64,000 nucleotides of DNA from Corynebacterium minutissimum. Its GTDB lineage: Bacteria > Actinomycetota > Actinomycetes > Mycobacteriales > Mycobacteriaceae. Positions within the stretch are counted from its first letter, which is position 1, and every line of letters starts with the position of its first letter. A model generated the notes under the pieces. It was not told the origin of the DNA and made no database searches. It worked only from the letters and a program-made list of their open reading frames with translations. Where the stretch lies: positions 1 through 64,000 of the forward strand of contig NZ_LAYQ01000013.1 in NCBI RefSeq assembly GCF_000988205.1, read 5' to 3'. Both the position numbers and the translations under genes were made by a program. This document shows positions 19,403 to 29,156 of the stretch, one piece after another.

Positions 19403-20305
19403 CTATTTCTTCGCGCGCGCCGCCCGCCGGCGTTCTACGTCGGCGTTCCAATGCGGCTGCAGCATGTGCCAATCCTCTGGATGCGCTCGGATGTTTTCTG
19501 CGAAGCCTTCTGCGAGCCGCTGGCAGGTCTCGTGAAGAGTGGTAACTTCCACCTCGGGGCTGACGGACAAGCCCCATTCCTTACCATCGAACCATGAGTG
19601 CACCACGTGGAGGGCCGCTCCCGTCTCGATGGCGAGTTGGGCGGGGCCTGCGGCAACGTTGGCTTCTTCGCCCATGAAGTCTACCGGCACACCAGTGCGT
19701 GTGAGGTCACGCTCGGACAACAAACACACCACGCCACCGCGCTCCAGGGTGTCTTTCAAACGCGGAAAAGGCGAGGAACTTCCGCCGGTCAGCGGCAAGA
19801 CGGTAAAGCCAAGGCTCTCGCGGTAGTCCACAAAAGCGTCGAAAAGCGCCTCGGGTTTTAGGCGCTCGGCCACGGTGGTGAATCCGCCATAATGACCCAC
19901 GCAGAAAACACCCGCCATGTCCCAATTGCCGGAGTGTGGAAGGGCGAAGATCACCCCGCGGCCCGATGCCACGGAGGCGTCCGCGTGCTCCTTGCCGCGC
20001 AGCCCTGCCAATAGGCGTTTCTGCAGCTCGGGGTCCGAGTGGATGGCAGGCAAGCGAAAGGCCTCGAGCCAGTAACGCATGTAGGAACGCATCGAGTCAC
20101 GCACCAGCTCGCGCGTCACGTTTTCGGCGCCCACCACGCGGCTGAGGTTGCGGCGCAGCTGCTCCATGCCCTTGCCATTGTCGCTGGCCAGATCCGCGCC
20201 GCGCTCAAACAGCCAGGCAGCCAGTGGCTGTGGGAGAAAACGTACAACTTTCCAACACGCGATGTACGCGGCGGCCGTCAGGCGTTCACGATCCACTAGA
20301 GCCAC
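19403..20305 (-). CDS. patA: Phosphatidylinositol mannoside acyltransferase
   Basis: 300 residues, lysophospholipid acyltransferase (LpxL/HtrB-like) family. The catalytic HX4D motif is HSGNWD at about residues 123-128. CLLSERDLTRTGVPVDFMGEE is the second conserved block. It acylates the 6-position of the mannose placed by PimA. GTG start at 20305. The gene lies between pgsA and pimA. Confidence 0.92.
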   Translation of the reverse strand: MALVDRERLTAAAYIACWKVVRFLPQPLAAWLFERGADLASDNGKGMEQLRRNLSRVVGAENVTRELVRDSMRSYMRYWLEAFRLPAIHSDPELQKRLLAGLRGKEHADASVASGRGVIFALPHSGNWDMAGVFCVGHYGGFTTVAERLKPEALFDAFVDYRESLGFTVLPLTGGSSSPFPRLKDTLERGGVVCLLSERDLTRTGVPVDFMGEEANVAAGPAQLAIETGAALHVVHSWFDGKEWGLSVSPEVEVTTLHETCQRLAEGFAENIRAHPEDWHMLQPHWNADVERRRAARAKK

Positions 20306-20368
20306 GGTTGAGAAGCCTTTCTGTGCGGGCCGGGGTCGGGTGCCGGCTGAGCGGAGCGATTACTTAGG

Positions 20369-20995
20369 CTAAAGATCCTTCTTGAAACGCGCTTTAGTGT
20401 CCTGGCGCGCCGCTTGGCGCATGCGCTGGTAAATGGTGAAGACAGAACCGACAGCTAGGAGCCAGAGCGAGACTTCTAGGGCATAAGGAACCCCCAGTCC
20501 CTCCAGACCCACGCCGCCGAGGCCCAGAATCAGGCGCTCGGGGCGCTCGACGAGTCCGCCGACCATCTTAAAGCCGGAGGCCTCACCGCGCGCCTTGACA
20601 TAGGAAATGACCTGGGAGCTCACGAGCACCACCATGCAGGCGGCGAAGTTAAGCGGGTGAGCATTGTCGACGTACACCATCCAAAAGGCAATCGCTGCGA
20701 ACAATGCGCCGTCGGTAATGCGGTCACAGGAGGCGTCGAGAGTAGCTCCGAAGTTGGAACCGCCCGTAGTCAGGCGTGCCATGGTGCCGTCGAGCATGTC
20801 GAAGGCTGCGAAAAGCCCCGAGAGTAGCGCTGCGGCGAAAAGGTGGTCGAGCGGGATGAGGATGACCGAGATAGCAATGGTGACAATCGTCCCCACGATG
20901 GTGACGATATTGGGGGTCAGGCCCATCTTGAGGAAGAGCTTGGCCACTGGGACCACAACCACGGCGGCGGGCTTGCGCCCATGAACACTAAGCAT
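20369..20995 (-). CDS. pgsA: CDP-alcohol phosphatidyltransferase, phosphatidylinositol (phosphate) synthase
   Basis: 208 residues with about six helices. The family signature D-x2-DG-x2-AR-x8-G-x3-D-x3-D is complete in FDMLDGTMARLTTGG followed by GATLDASCD (about residues 66-89). In this context it should condense CDP-diacylglycerol with inositol phosphate, making the PIM precursor. It overlaps the upstream HIT gene by 8 bp and has AGGAG before the ATG. Confidence 0.92.
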   Translation of the reverse strand: MLSVHGRKPAAVVVVPVAKLFLKMGLTPNIVTIVGTIVTIAISVILIPLDHLFAAALLSGLFAAFDMLDGTMARLTTGGSNFGATLDASCDRITDGALFAAIAFWMVYVDNAHPLNFAACMVVLVSSQVISYVKARGEASGFKMVGGLVERPERLILGLGGVGLEGLGVPYALEVSLWLLAVGSVFTIYQRMRQAARQDTKARFKKDL

Positions 20996-21566
20996 GCGCT
21001 TCTCCTAAGATGATTCCCTCGGCGGCGAGCTCTGCCCACCCCTGCGCCAGCAGGGAGCGGGTGTCCTTGAGGAGCTGCGGCAGCACTTTGACGCCGTCCA
21101 CGATAGTCATGAAATTAGAGTCCCCGCTCCAGCGCGGAACAATGTGCATGTGCAGGTGCTGCCCCACCGATCCACCGGAGGCGCGCCCCAGATTGAATCC
21201 AGCGTTGACGGCATCGGGGCCGGAGACCTTCTTGAGAACCCGGATAGCTGCTTGGGCAAACTGGAAGAGCTCACGGGATTCCTCCTCGGTGAGGTTTTCC
21301 AGCTCAGATTCTTGACGGTACGGAATGACCATCATGTGCCCAGCGTTATAGGGATAGAGGTTGAGCACACAGTAGACAAGCTCGCCGCGGGCCACGATGA
21401 GCCCGTCCTCGTCCGACATCTGCGGAATCTCCACGAACGGATTGTGGGCTTTCTTCGGCACGTCGCCGGCGCCGCCCTCACGCTTGATGTAGCTCATGCG
21501 GTACGGCGCCCATAGGCGCTCTAAGCGGTCGGGCGTTCCCAGGCCGGTATCGACGTACTCTCCCAC
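20988..21566 (-). CDS. HIT family protein (Ap4A phosphorylase-like)
   Basis: 192 residues. The histidine-triad motif is QHLHMHIVPRW, and YCVLNLYPYNAGHMMVIPYR is the N-terminal half of the fold. The orthologous position in mycobacteria is an Ap4A phosphorylase, so diadenosine polyphosphates are a likely substrate. GTG start with GGGAG 10 bp upstream. A 20-bp palindrome lies 30 bp upstream, at the thrS stop. Confidence 0.88.
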   Translation of the reverse strand: MGEYVDTGLGTPDRLERLWAPYRMSYIKREGGAGDVPKKAHNPFVEIPQMSDEDGLIVARGELVYCVLNLYPYNAGHMMVIPYRQESELENLTEEESRELFQFAQAAIRVLKKVSGPDAVNAGFNLGRASGGSVGQHLHMHIVPRWSGDSNFMTIVDGVKVLPQLLKDTRSLLAQGWAELAAEGIILGEAHA

Positions 21567-21595
21567 TCTGTATGTTCTCCCTTTCTAGCCTCTGC

Positions 21596-21615
21596 CTAGA
21601 TGCATATGCATCTAG
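21596..21615. repeat. 20-bp perfect palindrome over the thrS stop codon
   Basis: CTAGATGCATATGCATCTAG is fully self-complementary with no spacer. It contains the TAG stop of thrS (21612-21614) and lies 30 bp upstream of the HIT gene start. There is no T-tract after it, so it is not an obvious terminator. It could be a dimeric protein site for the HIT-pgsA-patA-pimA genes. Confidence 0.9.
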
Positions 21616-23675
21616 ACGCGCTCGGCGATGCTGTCCTTGGTCGGTTGTTCGTTATTGCGCTCACGAACCCACGCCTCGATGACGTTGATTGCCGCCTCGA
21701 CCGGCACACCGTTGACCTGGGTGCCGTCGAGGAAGCGGAAGGAGACCGCACCCGCTTCGACGTCACGCTCACCGGCCAGAAGCATGAATGGCACCTTGCC
21801 GGTGGTGTGGTTACGGATCTTCTTCTGCATGCGGTCATCGGAGGTATCCACGTCAGCGCGCAGGCCGCGTGCACGCAGCTGTGCACAAACTTCCTCGAGG
21901 TGCGGGGCAAAGGTATCAGCGACTGGAATGCCCACCACCTGGTGCGGGGCCAGCCACGCCGGGAATGCACCCGCGTAGTGCTCTAGGAGCACGCCAAAGA
22001 AACGCTCGATGGAGCCGAAGAGCGCACGGTGAATCATGATCGGGCGCTGCTTGGAGCCATCCGACGCCGTGTACTCGAGCTCGAAGCGCTCCGGCAGGTT
22101 GAAGTCCAGCTGCACGGTGGACATCTGCCAGGTACGGCCGATGGCATCGCGAGCCTGAACGGAAATCTTCGGGCCGTAGAAGGCCGCGCCTGCCGGGTCC
22201 GGGACCAGCTCGAGGCCGGACTTCTCCGCCACCGACTGCAGGATCTTCGTCGAGCGCTCCCAGATCTCATCCGAGCCAACGTACTTGTTCGGGTCCTTGG
22301 TGGACAACTCAAGGTAGAAGTCATCCAGGCCGTAGTCCTTGAGCAAGGAAATGATGAACTCCAGAACCTTGGTCAACTCTTCTTCGAGCTGCTCCGGGGT
22401 GCAGTAAATATGCGAGTCATCCTGGGTAAAGCCGCGAGCGCGGGTCAGGCCGTGGATAACGCCAGATTTCTCGTATCGGTAGACCGTTCCGAACTCAAAG
22501 AGGCGCAGCGGCAACTCGCGGTAGGAACGGCCGCGGGAGGCGAAGATGAGGTTGTGCATTGGGCAGTTCATCGGCTTGGCGTAGTAGTCCTGCGGCTGCT
22601 TGGTGCAGTTGCCATCCTCGTCCCACTCACCGTCGAGCTGCATCGGCGGGAACATGCCATCCGCGTAGAAATCCAGGTGACCGGACTTCTTGAACAGGTC
22701 TCCCTTGGTCAGGTGCGGGGTGGACACGAAGGAGTAGCCGTCAGCGATGTGGCGGCGGCGGGAGTGTTCTTCCATCTCCATGCGCACGGTAGCGCCATTG
22801 GGGTGGAAGACGGGGAAACCGGAACCAATCTCATCCGGGAAGGAGAACAGGTCCAGCTCAGCACCCAGGCGGCGGTGGTCACGCTTTTCAGCTTCTTCCA
22901 CCATGGTCTTGTAGGACTCCAGGGCCTCCTTGGATTCGAAGGCGGTGCCATAAATGCGCTGCAAACCAGCCTTGGACTGGTCACCGCGCCAGTAGGCAGC
23001 AGAGGAACGCGTCAGGGCAAATGCCGGGATGTACTTGGTGGTCGGCACGTGCGGGCCGCGGCAGAGATCGAACCACTCCACCTCGCCGGTGCGCGGGTTG
23101 ACGTTGTCATAGTGGGTCAGATCTCCGGCGCCCACCTCGGCGGCCTCATCGGAATCTGGGTCCACGTTGCCCTTGTCCTGGACCAGCTCCAGCTTGAAGG
23201 GCTCGTTGGCCAATGCCGCCTCAGCCTCCTCGGTGGTGGCATAGACGTGGCGCTCGAAGCGCTGGCCGCCCTTGATGATCTTCTTCATACGCTTCTCAAT
23301 GGCCTTGAGGTCCTCTGGGGTGAAGGGCTCAGCGGTCTGGAAGTCGAAGTAGAAGCCATTCTCGATGGCCGGGCCAATGCCCAGCTTGGTGCCGGGGAAT
23401 TCCGCCTGTACTGCCTGGGCCATGACGTGTCCGCAGGAGTGGCGGATAACGGCGCGGCCATCTTCCTCGCAGGCAGCAACCGGGGTGAACTCGGCGTCCG
23501 TGTCCGGGGTGTGGGAAAGGTCGTAGAGGGTGCCGTCGGCGCCGCGGACGACGACAACTGCTTCGGGGCCCTTGTTGGGCAGCTCATGCTCGCGCATCGC
23601 TGCTCCCACGGCAGTCCCGGCCGGGACCGTGATCGGGTCGTAGTTCACCGGGACTGCTGGAATCATTTCCGCCAT
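21612..23675 (-). CDS. thrS: Threonyl-tRNA synthetase
   Basis: 687 residues from ATG 23675 ([14 protein letters not shown]); an upstream GTG would add 19 unconserved residues. It has an N-terminal TGS domain, an editing domain with [12 protein letters not shown], the class II catalytic core (motif 2 region [22 protein letters not shown], catalytic Cys/His ligands MNCPMHNLI), and a C-terminal anticodon domain ([13 protein letters not shown]). The gene leads the run thrS-HIT-pgsA-patA-pimA. No T-box leader is visible. Confidence 0.96.
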   Translation of the reverse strand: MAEMIPAVPVNYDPITVPAGTAVGAAMREHELPNKGPEAVVVVRGADGTLYDLSHTPDTDAEFTPVAACEEDGRAVIRHSCGHVMAQAVQAEFPGTKLGIGPAIENGFYFDFQTAEPFTPEDLKAIEKRMKKIIKGGQRFERHVYATTEEAEAALANEPFKLELVQDKGNVDPDSDEAAEVGAGDLTHYDNVNPRTGEVEWFDLCRGPHVPTTKYIPAFALTRSSAAYWRGDQSKAGLQRIYGTAFESKEALESYKTMVEEAEKRDHRRLGAELDLFSFPDEIGSGFPVFHPNGATVRMEMEEHSRRRHIADGYSFVSTPHLTKGDLFKKSGHLDFYADGMFPPMQLDGEWDEDGNCTKQPQDYYAKPMNCPMHNLIFASRGRSYRELPLRLFEFGTVYRYEKSGVIHGLTRARGFTQDDSHIYCTPEQLEEELTKVLEFIISLLKDYGLDDFYLELSTKDPNKYVGSDEIWERSTKILQSVAEKSGLELVPDPAGAAFYGPKISVQARDAIGRTWQMSTVQLDFNLPERFELEYTASDGSKQRPIMIHRALFGSIERFFGVLLEHYAGAFPAWLAPHQVVGIPVADTFAPHLEEVCAQLRARGLRADVDTSDDRMQKKIRNHTTGKVPFMLLAGERDVEAGAVSFRFLDGTQVNGVPVEAAINVIEAWVRERNNEQPTKDSIAERV

Positions 23676-23768
23676 GACTTGGTGCGCTCCTTTGCGCTCA
23701 CGCGCCACTCGACATACCTGGCCGAGCAGCACTCATCGAGAAAGTTACAGCGGCTTAGTCTACCCCTC

Positions 23769-25052
23769 TTAACTGCGTATGAGCGACTCGCCCCAGAAGG
23801 TTTCGCCTTCAGTTCCGGCTGGCATGAAGTACACGGCCGAACCAATGTGGGTGATCCACTCGTTGAGCCGATCAGCTTCGTCAAGGCGCGCCTGAATAGG
23901 CTCGAACTGGGTCGTAGGGTCCTTCTGGTAGCAAATAAAGATCAACCCGGCGTTGCTGAGCTCACCGCGCTGGGTGGTCTCCGGAGTCGGCGGCAGGTTG
24001 TAGTTATACGGGCGACGCAACAGTTTTTGCTCTGGATGCTCCGCCGGCGGATGCGCTCTGGCGACATGAGAGTTCTCATCAATGGCTTTGAGCCCAAACT
24101 CATTGCGGGCGTCCAAATCCACCGGGTCGAACTCGTCCTTAGCACCTATAGGAGCTCCGGTATCGAGAGTGCGCCCAGTCGAGTTCTCACGTGCTGCGCG
24201 ATCAAGCTGCTCCCATGTGTCCAGGTTCATGTGGATGCGGCGTACCACCATGGCGCTGCCGCCGGCGAAGGGGCCGTCTTCGATCCACACCTGCTCGTTG
24301 AAGTCTTCCTCGCTTCGGGGATTAACCGTTCCGTCCTTTTGCCCGAAGAGGTTGCGGGGAGTAACACCCTTCGGTGCAGATCCATAGGCATGGCTGAATC
24401 CCTGCTGGATCCACGCAACGTCGGCGTAATCTTTGCCCGCACGGGTCATATGCCGCAACACGAAGGCGGCAGTGAAAGGATCATCGCTGCAGATCTGCAG
24501 GACGATATCCGTTTGGCCCCATTCCGGGCGGAGGTCATCATGGTCAAAAGCCTGGATATCGCGCAGCCAGCTGGGCTTGGCGACGTCCACCGTGTCGAAG
24601 AATCCCTCTCCCCAACCGCACGTGACGGTGAGGTTTGCTGGGGTGGTAGACAATTCGGGTTCGAGGCTGCCCAACGGGTTCTCACCGGTGCAGAGGCGAC
24701 GGGCATCCTCCGTCCACAGGCGCATCAACGCGGCCGCGCCGCGAGCGGTGGTGTCCTTCTTGAGGTTAAAGCCCACCAGCTCCACGTGCGCCTGGACCGG
24801 AGTTTGGATGCCTGCTTGGTGCTTGCCGTCGAAGGCGACGATATCGCCACCCATGGTCTCCTCGCGATTTTCCGGGCCTGTGCTGCCGGCGTCCCCAGCC
24901 TGCGCTGCGCGAGAGGCATCCGCGGAGGCATCCGCAGACGCCTGTCCAGGTTCATCCCCTTTCGCACAGCTTGCAAGCGCTACCGCGCTTGCCGCCACAG
25001 CGCTTCCGGCGAGCAGTCCACGCCGACTGACAGGTTCCTCGAACCCGCTCAT
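23769..25052 (-). CDS. efeB: Tat-exported Dyp-type heme peroxidase/deferrochelatase (EfeB-like)
   Basis: 427 residues. The N-terminus has a twin-arginine signal (SRRGLLAGSAVAASAVALASC) whose Cys could be lipid-modified. The Dyp signature GxxDG is FGQKDGTVNPR, with the catalytic Asp. The proximal heme His is probably in the C-terminal half (about RRIHMNLDTWEQLDR). Enzymes of this family oxidise dyes or porphyrinogens and can strip iron from heme. It is last in an operon after CopC and PCu(A)C. No EfeU or EfeO gene is nearby. Confidence 0.88.
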   Translation of the reverse strand: MSGFEEPVSRRGLLAGSAVAASAVALASCAKGDEPGQASADASADASRAAQAGDAGSTGPENREETMGGDIVAFDGKHQAGIQTPVQAHVELVGFNLKKDTTARGAAALMRLWTEDARRLCTGENPLGSLEPELSTTPANLTVTCGWGEGFFDTVDVAKPSWLRDIQAFDHDDLRPEWGQTDIVLQICSDDPFTAAFVLRHMTRAGKDYADVAWIQQGFSHAYGSAPKGVTPRNLFGQKDGTVNPRSEEDFNEQVWIEDGPFAGGSAMVVRRIHMNLDTWEQLDRAARENSTGRTLDTGAPIGAKDEFDPVDLDARNEFGLKAIDENSHVARAHPPAEHPEQKLLRRPYNYNLPPTPETTQRGELSNAGLIFICYQKDPTTQFEPIQARLDEADRLNEWITHIGSAVYFMPAGTEGETFWGESLIRS

Positions 25053-25118
25053 CTTTGATATCTCCCTATCTCGTGAGAACCGATTTCTTGCCTACCTTGG
25101 CCCGGAACACGCTGGTTT

Positions 25119-25805
25119 CTAGTGCGCGTGCTCTTCCTTCTTCATGTCAGACATGTCTGCGGAGTCCGAGTGGTCCATGTGCTCACCATGATCCATGGAT
25201 CCGTGGTCCATATCGCCGTGGTTCATGTGGCCCATGTCGCCGTAGTCTTCATCGCCGGCGCCAATGGTGCGCACCGGGATATCGCCGAGCTCGATCGTGG
25301 AGCCGTCGGCAAGCTCCAGCGTCAGGGTTGCGGTCTCACCGGCCATGACGGGCTCGGTTACTCCCATCAGCATGAAGTGGAAACCTCCCGGCGCGAGCTC
25401 GAGGGATTCGCCAGCGGGGATGTCGAAGCCTTCTTCCTTCTCCTTCATCACGCCGTCTACGACCTCGTGGATCTCATAGTGCTTAGCCTTCACCGAAGAG
25501 CTGAAGCCAACTACGTTGATGTCCTTGTCCGTGTTGTTGTGGAGCGTGCCGAAGATAGCGGTCATATCGGAGTCCTTCTCCATGGCGCGCACGACAGCAT
25601 CCTCGAAAGTTACGCCAGACTCAGCGGAGGAAGAAGCCGACGTGCTGGTTTCCGCACCCTTCTCTGCGCTGCTGTCAGCGCTGGCCGCGGTGCTCGTCGC
25701 GGTAGCTGTCGAGTCCTCCTCGCTCGGCGAGCAACCAGCCAAGGTGAGGCTGACAGCCGCGATAGCAACTACGGAGGTACGGAAGAAAGAACGGGATTTC
25801 AGCAT
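25119..25805 (-). CDS. PCu(A)C copper chaperone lipoprotein with Met/His-rich tail
   Basis: 228 residues. Residues 1-25 form a lipoprotein signal with lipobox LAGC. A Ser/Ala/Thr-rich linker follows. The domain has the copper-site spacing H(M)x10Mx21HxM as HEVVDGVMKEKEEG and GGFHFMLMG. The last 40 residues are an unusual metal-binding tail rich in Met, His and Asp (DMGHMNHGDMDHGSMDHG and on). Family members deliver Cu(I) to extracytoplasmic targets such as cytochrome oxidase. It lies between copC and the peroxidase gene. Confidence 0.85.
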   Translation of the reverse strand: MLKSRSFFRTSVVAIAAVSLTLAGCSPSEEDSTATATSTAASADSSAEKGAETSTSASSSAESGVTFEDAVVRAMEKDSDMTAIFGTLHNNTDKDINVVGFSSSVKAKHYEIHEVVDGVMKEKEEGFDIPAGESLELAPGGFHFMLMGVTEPVMAGETATLTLELADGSTIELGDIPVRTIGAGDEDYGDMGHMNHGDMDHGSMDHGEHMDHSDSADMSDMKKEEHAH

Positions 25806-25882
25806 GGAACATGCCTTTCTGGAGTAATTACCTGAAGGGGATGAGGTGGATTGGCTCGCGCGTCATCGAGGCCCTGTGTGGC

Positions 25883-26485
25883 CTAGCCTGCGCCATCGGA
25901 GCGACGTGTTTTCGCCCCGAAGGCGAAGACTGCCGCACCGACGACGAGAACTGCCCCGATACCAATGATCCATTTAGCAGCTGCGGGCAGGGAGCTCAGG
26001 GGGTCCTGGGAGTCCTCTGCACCGCCGTCTTCCGCGGCAGCATCCGCGTCACTTTGGCCAGAGGCTCCAGACGACCCATTGCCTGCCTCCCCTCCGGCAG
26101 CACCGGAAGCTACGCTGAACGGCACCGAGCCGAGTGTGGAGTGACCATCGGAGGAGGTAATGCGAAAACCTACTTGGTATTCGCCGTCACCAGGTTCGAT
26201 GTCCTGGGGAACCTCAATGGTGAGGTTTCGTCCGTCAATGGTGGGTGTGGCATCAAAGAGCACGTCGCCGGAGGTTGTGTCGCTCACGGCGAAAGTGTTG
26301 AAGTCATCCCGAGGAATGCCAGAGAACTCCAGCGTGATTTCACGGGGGAATTCTTCCAGCGGTGCGTCACCCACCACGTTGCCGCCAATGACTGAGTCAT
26401 GTGCCGCGGCTAGTGGCGCGGACAGCCCAATCACGAGGCTCACGGCCCCAGCGGCGACTACTGTGGTGACCTGACGCAACTGCAT
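25883..26485 (-). CDS. copC: CopC-domain copper-binding protein, membrane anchored
   Basis: 200 residues. The signal peptide ends LAAA, so the mature protein begins with His (HDSVIGG), as needed for the Cu(II) histidine brace; the second conserved ligand set is in SSDGHSTLG. A Gly/Ser/Asp-rich linker leads to a C-terminal transmembrane helix (WIIGIGAVLVVGAAVFAFG) and a basic tail. No CopD gene is adjacent. It is first in the operon. Confidence 0.85.
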   Translation of the reverse strand: MQLRQVTTVVAAGAVSLVIGLSAPLAAAHDSVIGGNVVGDAPLEEFPREITLEFSGIPRDDFNTFAVSDTTSGDVLFDATPTIDGRNLTIEVPQDIEPGDGEYQVGFRITSSDGHSTLGSVPFSVASGAAGGEAGNGSSGASGQSDADAAAEDGGAEDSQDPLSSLPAAAKWIIGIGAVLVVGAAVFAFGAKTRRSDGAG

Positions 26486-26574
26486 TTCTTGGATGACTCC
26501 TTGATGGCGTGATGAAACTTTTGATTGAAGGTTCCCTCATCCTATCGCTGGGAGGGATCTCCTAGCCAATCCTT

Positions 26575-26599
26575 AACCCCACGTGGAGTGCGTGGGGTT
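26575..26599. terminator. Terminator-like hairpin between copC and the VWA gene
   Basis: AACCCCACG (26575-26583) pairs perfectly with CGTGGGGTT (26591-26599) around TGGAGTG. It lies downstream of the VWA gene (stop at 26681) and upstream of copC. The T-tracts are short in both directions. Confidence 0.55.
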
Positions 26600-26680
26600 A
26601 TCAAGTAGTCGTTGCACGCGACAGAAAAGTTCCCTATGCCTACGCAAGCGTGGATTCTGCCGCAGTTCCCGCAGGTAGCA

Positions 26681-28763
26681 CTAGTGTCTACGCCCGCGAA
26701 GAAGGATGACCACCAAGATGATGACGGCAAGCGCAATGATGCCCAAGGCTGCGGCCAAGAGAAATCCTAGGGTGCCAAGACCCAAGCCTTTATCCTCGTC
26801 GGCGCTTGCTGCTTGGTCCACATTTCCTTCGTCACCATCACTCTTCGGTGCCTCAGTCTTGTCCTTGACAGGCTCATAGATGGGCCCTTGGATTGGATCC
26901 CCCAACACCTTGGTGGTGAGGCATATTTCGCCGTGTCTCGCTTGCCATCGAATACCTCATCTTCCTTTTCGGTATCCGTGCCCGCATCTAGGGTGACCAA
27001 GATGTAATAGTCACCCTCCAACCAGTTAGCTTGGGCTCCTTGCCCGTTTGCCTGACTTTGACCGAAACGGTTGGCGAAGGCCGTCGGTATAACTGAGTGT
27101 GCTGCAACTTCTTGGCCCTCGTTCAACGCCGACATATAATCGTTGTCACCAGCTCGCTCGCGCGCGGGGTTAAGAATCTCCAAATTCAGGGACGAGTACT
27201 TCAAGGCATTCTCATCAGACATCTCGCCTACTTTCAAGGCAGCAGCAAGCTGCTGTCCTTCCTTCATGGGAACCTTGAAGACTTGCGCCTCGCCCCGCAC
27301 AATGTCGGTCTCGATGGTGTCTCCGCTTTCCAGCTCAATGGCATCGCTGAACCAGCTAGCCGCGCGAACCTTTTCAGCGCCTTCAAAATTGGCATGAAGC
27401 TCACCCTCTACCTCGCTGTCCAGCCCGCTCACCAGCTCATCCATGTTGGACACAGGGTCAATGCGGTGGAGGAGGATTTCTACGTCTAGGGGTTCCTCAG
27501 CCTTATGGGTCATCGCTCGCTTCGCGGTCAAGACAAGTTCGTCACTTGGACACTTTTCGGAGCCCATTTCTCGGGTAAAGGCACTCGCGCTGGGCAAAGC
27601 GTCTGTGCGAATGGAGGTATGGAACTCGTCCTGATCAGCAGTGCACTCAATGGAGCCTTGTTCACCTCCATGATTACCGGTCGGTGGCTCGGAACCGTCA
27701 CCGAAGAAAACCGACATTCCGAGACTTCGCGGCTTAACCACCGCGCCGTCCAAAGTCTTGTACATCGTCGCTACATAGCGCTCCCCAGGCTTGACGGGAA
27801 TAGACCATGACTCAGCGTGAAAATCCTTGTGAGTATCCTCGCCGCCGTTAGTCGGCGGCTCCAGTTGCGCACGGAAGATGAAGTCCTCTCCGGATTCCCA
27901 GCGAGGAAGCTGCGTTGGTTGGCTAATATCTTCGCTGCCTTCAATCTGCTCGACATCGGATTTGTAAATGTCTGCGGCGCGCCTGCTGCCTTCTTAATCA
28001 TCGCTGCCAGTGAATCTGCGTCCCCGGCGTCGAGATACTCGCCGCCTGCGGCACCTGCGATACAGGAAAGCTCCTTGCGGGCTTCTTCGTCAACATTGAA
28101 GCCAATCGTGTTGATGACAAGATCAACCCCCTGCTCGTGAAGCTCTTTGGCTACTTCACATACTGGCGGCGGCGCACAGGTATCAATGCCGTCCGATACC
28201 AAGACGATCGTCCCGTGCTGACCGCCCAGCTCTTCGGCGGCCTTCTTCAGGGAATCACCAATCGGGGTATAGCCCTTAGCTTGAAGGTCATCGATTGGCC
28301 CAGTGAAAGAATCCCCCACGTCCTCCTTAGGCCCACTCACCACGTGGATATCACGGCATCCGGCTTCCTGATTCTCAGGGGCTTCGTCGACCGTGCCACC
28401 ATACGTGACGAGTCCCAACGGGATGGTGCCGCCGAGTTCGGAGATAAAACTCTTGGTCGCGTCCTTAGCGGCGTCAAGGCGGGTCTGCCCGCCAGCATCC
28501 TGGACATTCATAGAGCCCGAAGAGTCGAGCACAAGCATCGTCGCACCGCTCTGTGCCTCTGCTGAATCTCCACTCGGTGCAGACTCGGAGTCAGCCGCGG
28601 ACGCCGAACTAGGCTCTTCACTGCGCGTGACGCCCGTGGGATTCTGTGCAAACGCTGGCACGGCTATCGCACTGAGAAGTGCGAGAAGCGCAACGGCGAA
28701 AACGGCGAAAAAGGTGCGTACTGCGCTCTGCCTGGAAGTCAAAAACGGGGCGAATGCTCTCAT
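26681..28763 (-). pseudogene. Secreted, membrane-anchored von Willebrand A domain protein, two frameshifts
   Basis: Three consecutive frames together encode one protein of about 690 residues. The first has a signal peptide ending VPAFA and a VWA domain with the MIDAS motif LVLDSSGSM, GYTPIGDSL and LVSDGIDTC. At about 27974-27990 the frame changes, and the next continues with ADIYKSDVEQIEGSEDIS and VKPGERYVATMYKTLDG. At about 26910-26945 it changes again into VLGDPIQGPIYEP, ending with a transmembrane helix (LGFLLAAALGIIALAVIILVVILL) and RGRRH. ATG 28763 is preferred over 28772 because AAAGAA lies 9 bp upstream. Ligand unknown. The breaks may be read errors. Confidence 0.75.
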
Positions 28764-28772
28764 GATGTCCAT

Positions 28773-28999
28773 TTCTTTGAGATGACAAGTCTGTGAGAAA
28801 CATCATAAATGGCTGGCGAAAAGCTCGGCCACCGACGGGGAAAAGTCCCCTTCCAACACGCCCCCACCTCAAACCTGGACATCTCCCAGGCAACCTCCCG
28901 GGCAAACTTATCCAACCTGAGCGCTCACGGTAAACAAGGCATCAAAAATCTGCGATTTTGTGCCACTATCTACCGTGAATGAGGCAAGGGCGAAGAAAA
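28773..28999. other. Leader region of the VWA gene
   Basis: 227 bp between the VWA gene and the tRNA terminator. GGGGA-AAAG-TCCCC (28836-28849) is a short hairpin in the VWA leader. I see no gene or other clear signal. Confidence 0.4.
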
Positions 29000-29034
29000 T
29001 AAAAAAGTGCCCCTCCGTCATGGGGGGACACTTT
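29000..29034 (-). terminator. Rho-independent terminator of the tRNA cluster
   Basis: Read on the minus strand, AAAGTG and CACTTT bracket a G-run pairing a C-run, followed by a run of six T. It lies 7 bp after the last tRNA-Gly and is the strongest terminator in this part of the window. Confidence 0.85.
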
Positions 29035-29040
29035 CGCCGG

Positions 29041-29113
29041 AGCGGATGACGAGACTCGAACTCGCGACCCTCACCTTGGCAAGGTGATGCGCTACCAACT
29101 GCGCTACATCCGC
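29041..29113 (-). tRNA. tRNA-Gly(GCC), copy 1
   Basis: 73 nt cloverleaf: acceptor GCGGATG/CATCCGC, anticodon loop TTGCCAA (GCC), T-arm GCGAG TTCGAGT CTCGT, discriminator T. No CCA encoded. Identical to the copies at 29365 and 29612. Confidence 0.96.
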
Positions 29114-29156
29114 GTGACGAGCTCTCGCTCGTCGCGGGCTCCAAATGGAAACCCTG

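Noticed and set aside
22029-25058. A 1009-residue plus-strand frame opposite thrS and efeB
   Set aside because: Antisense shadow of two well-supported genes; long antisense frames are common in GC-rich DNA.
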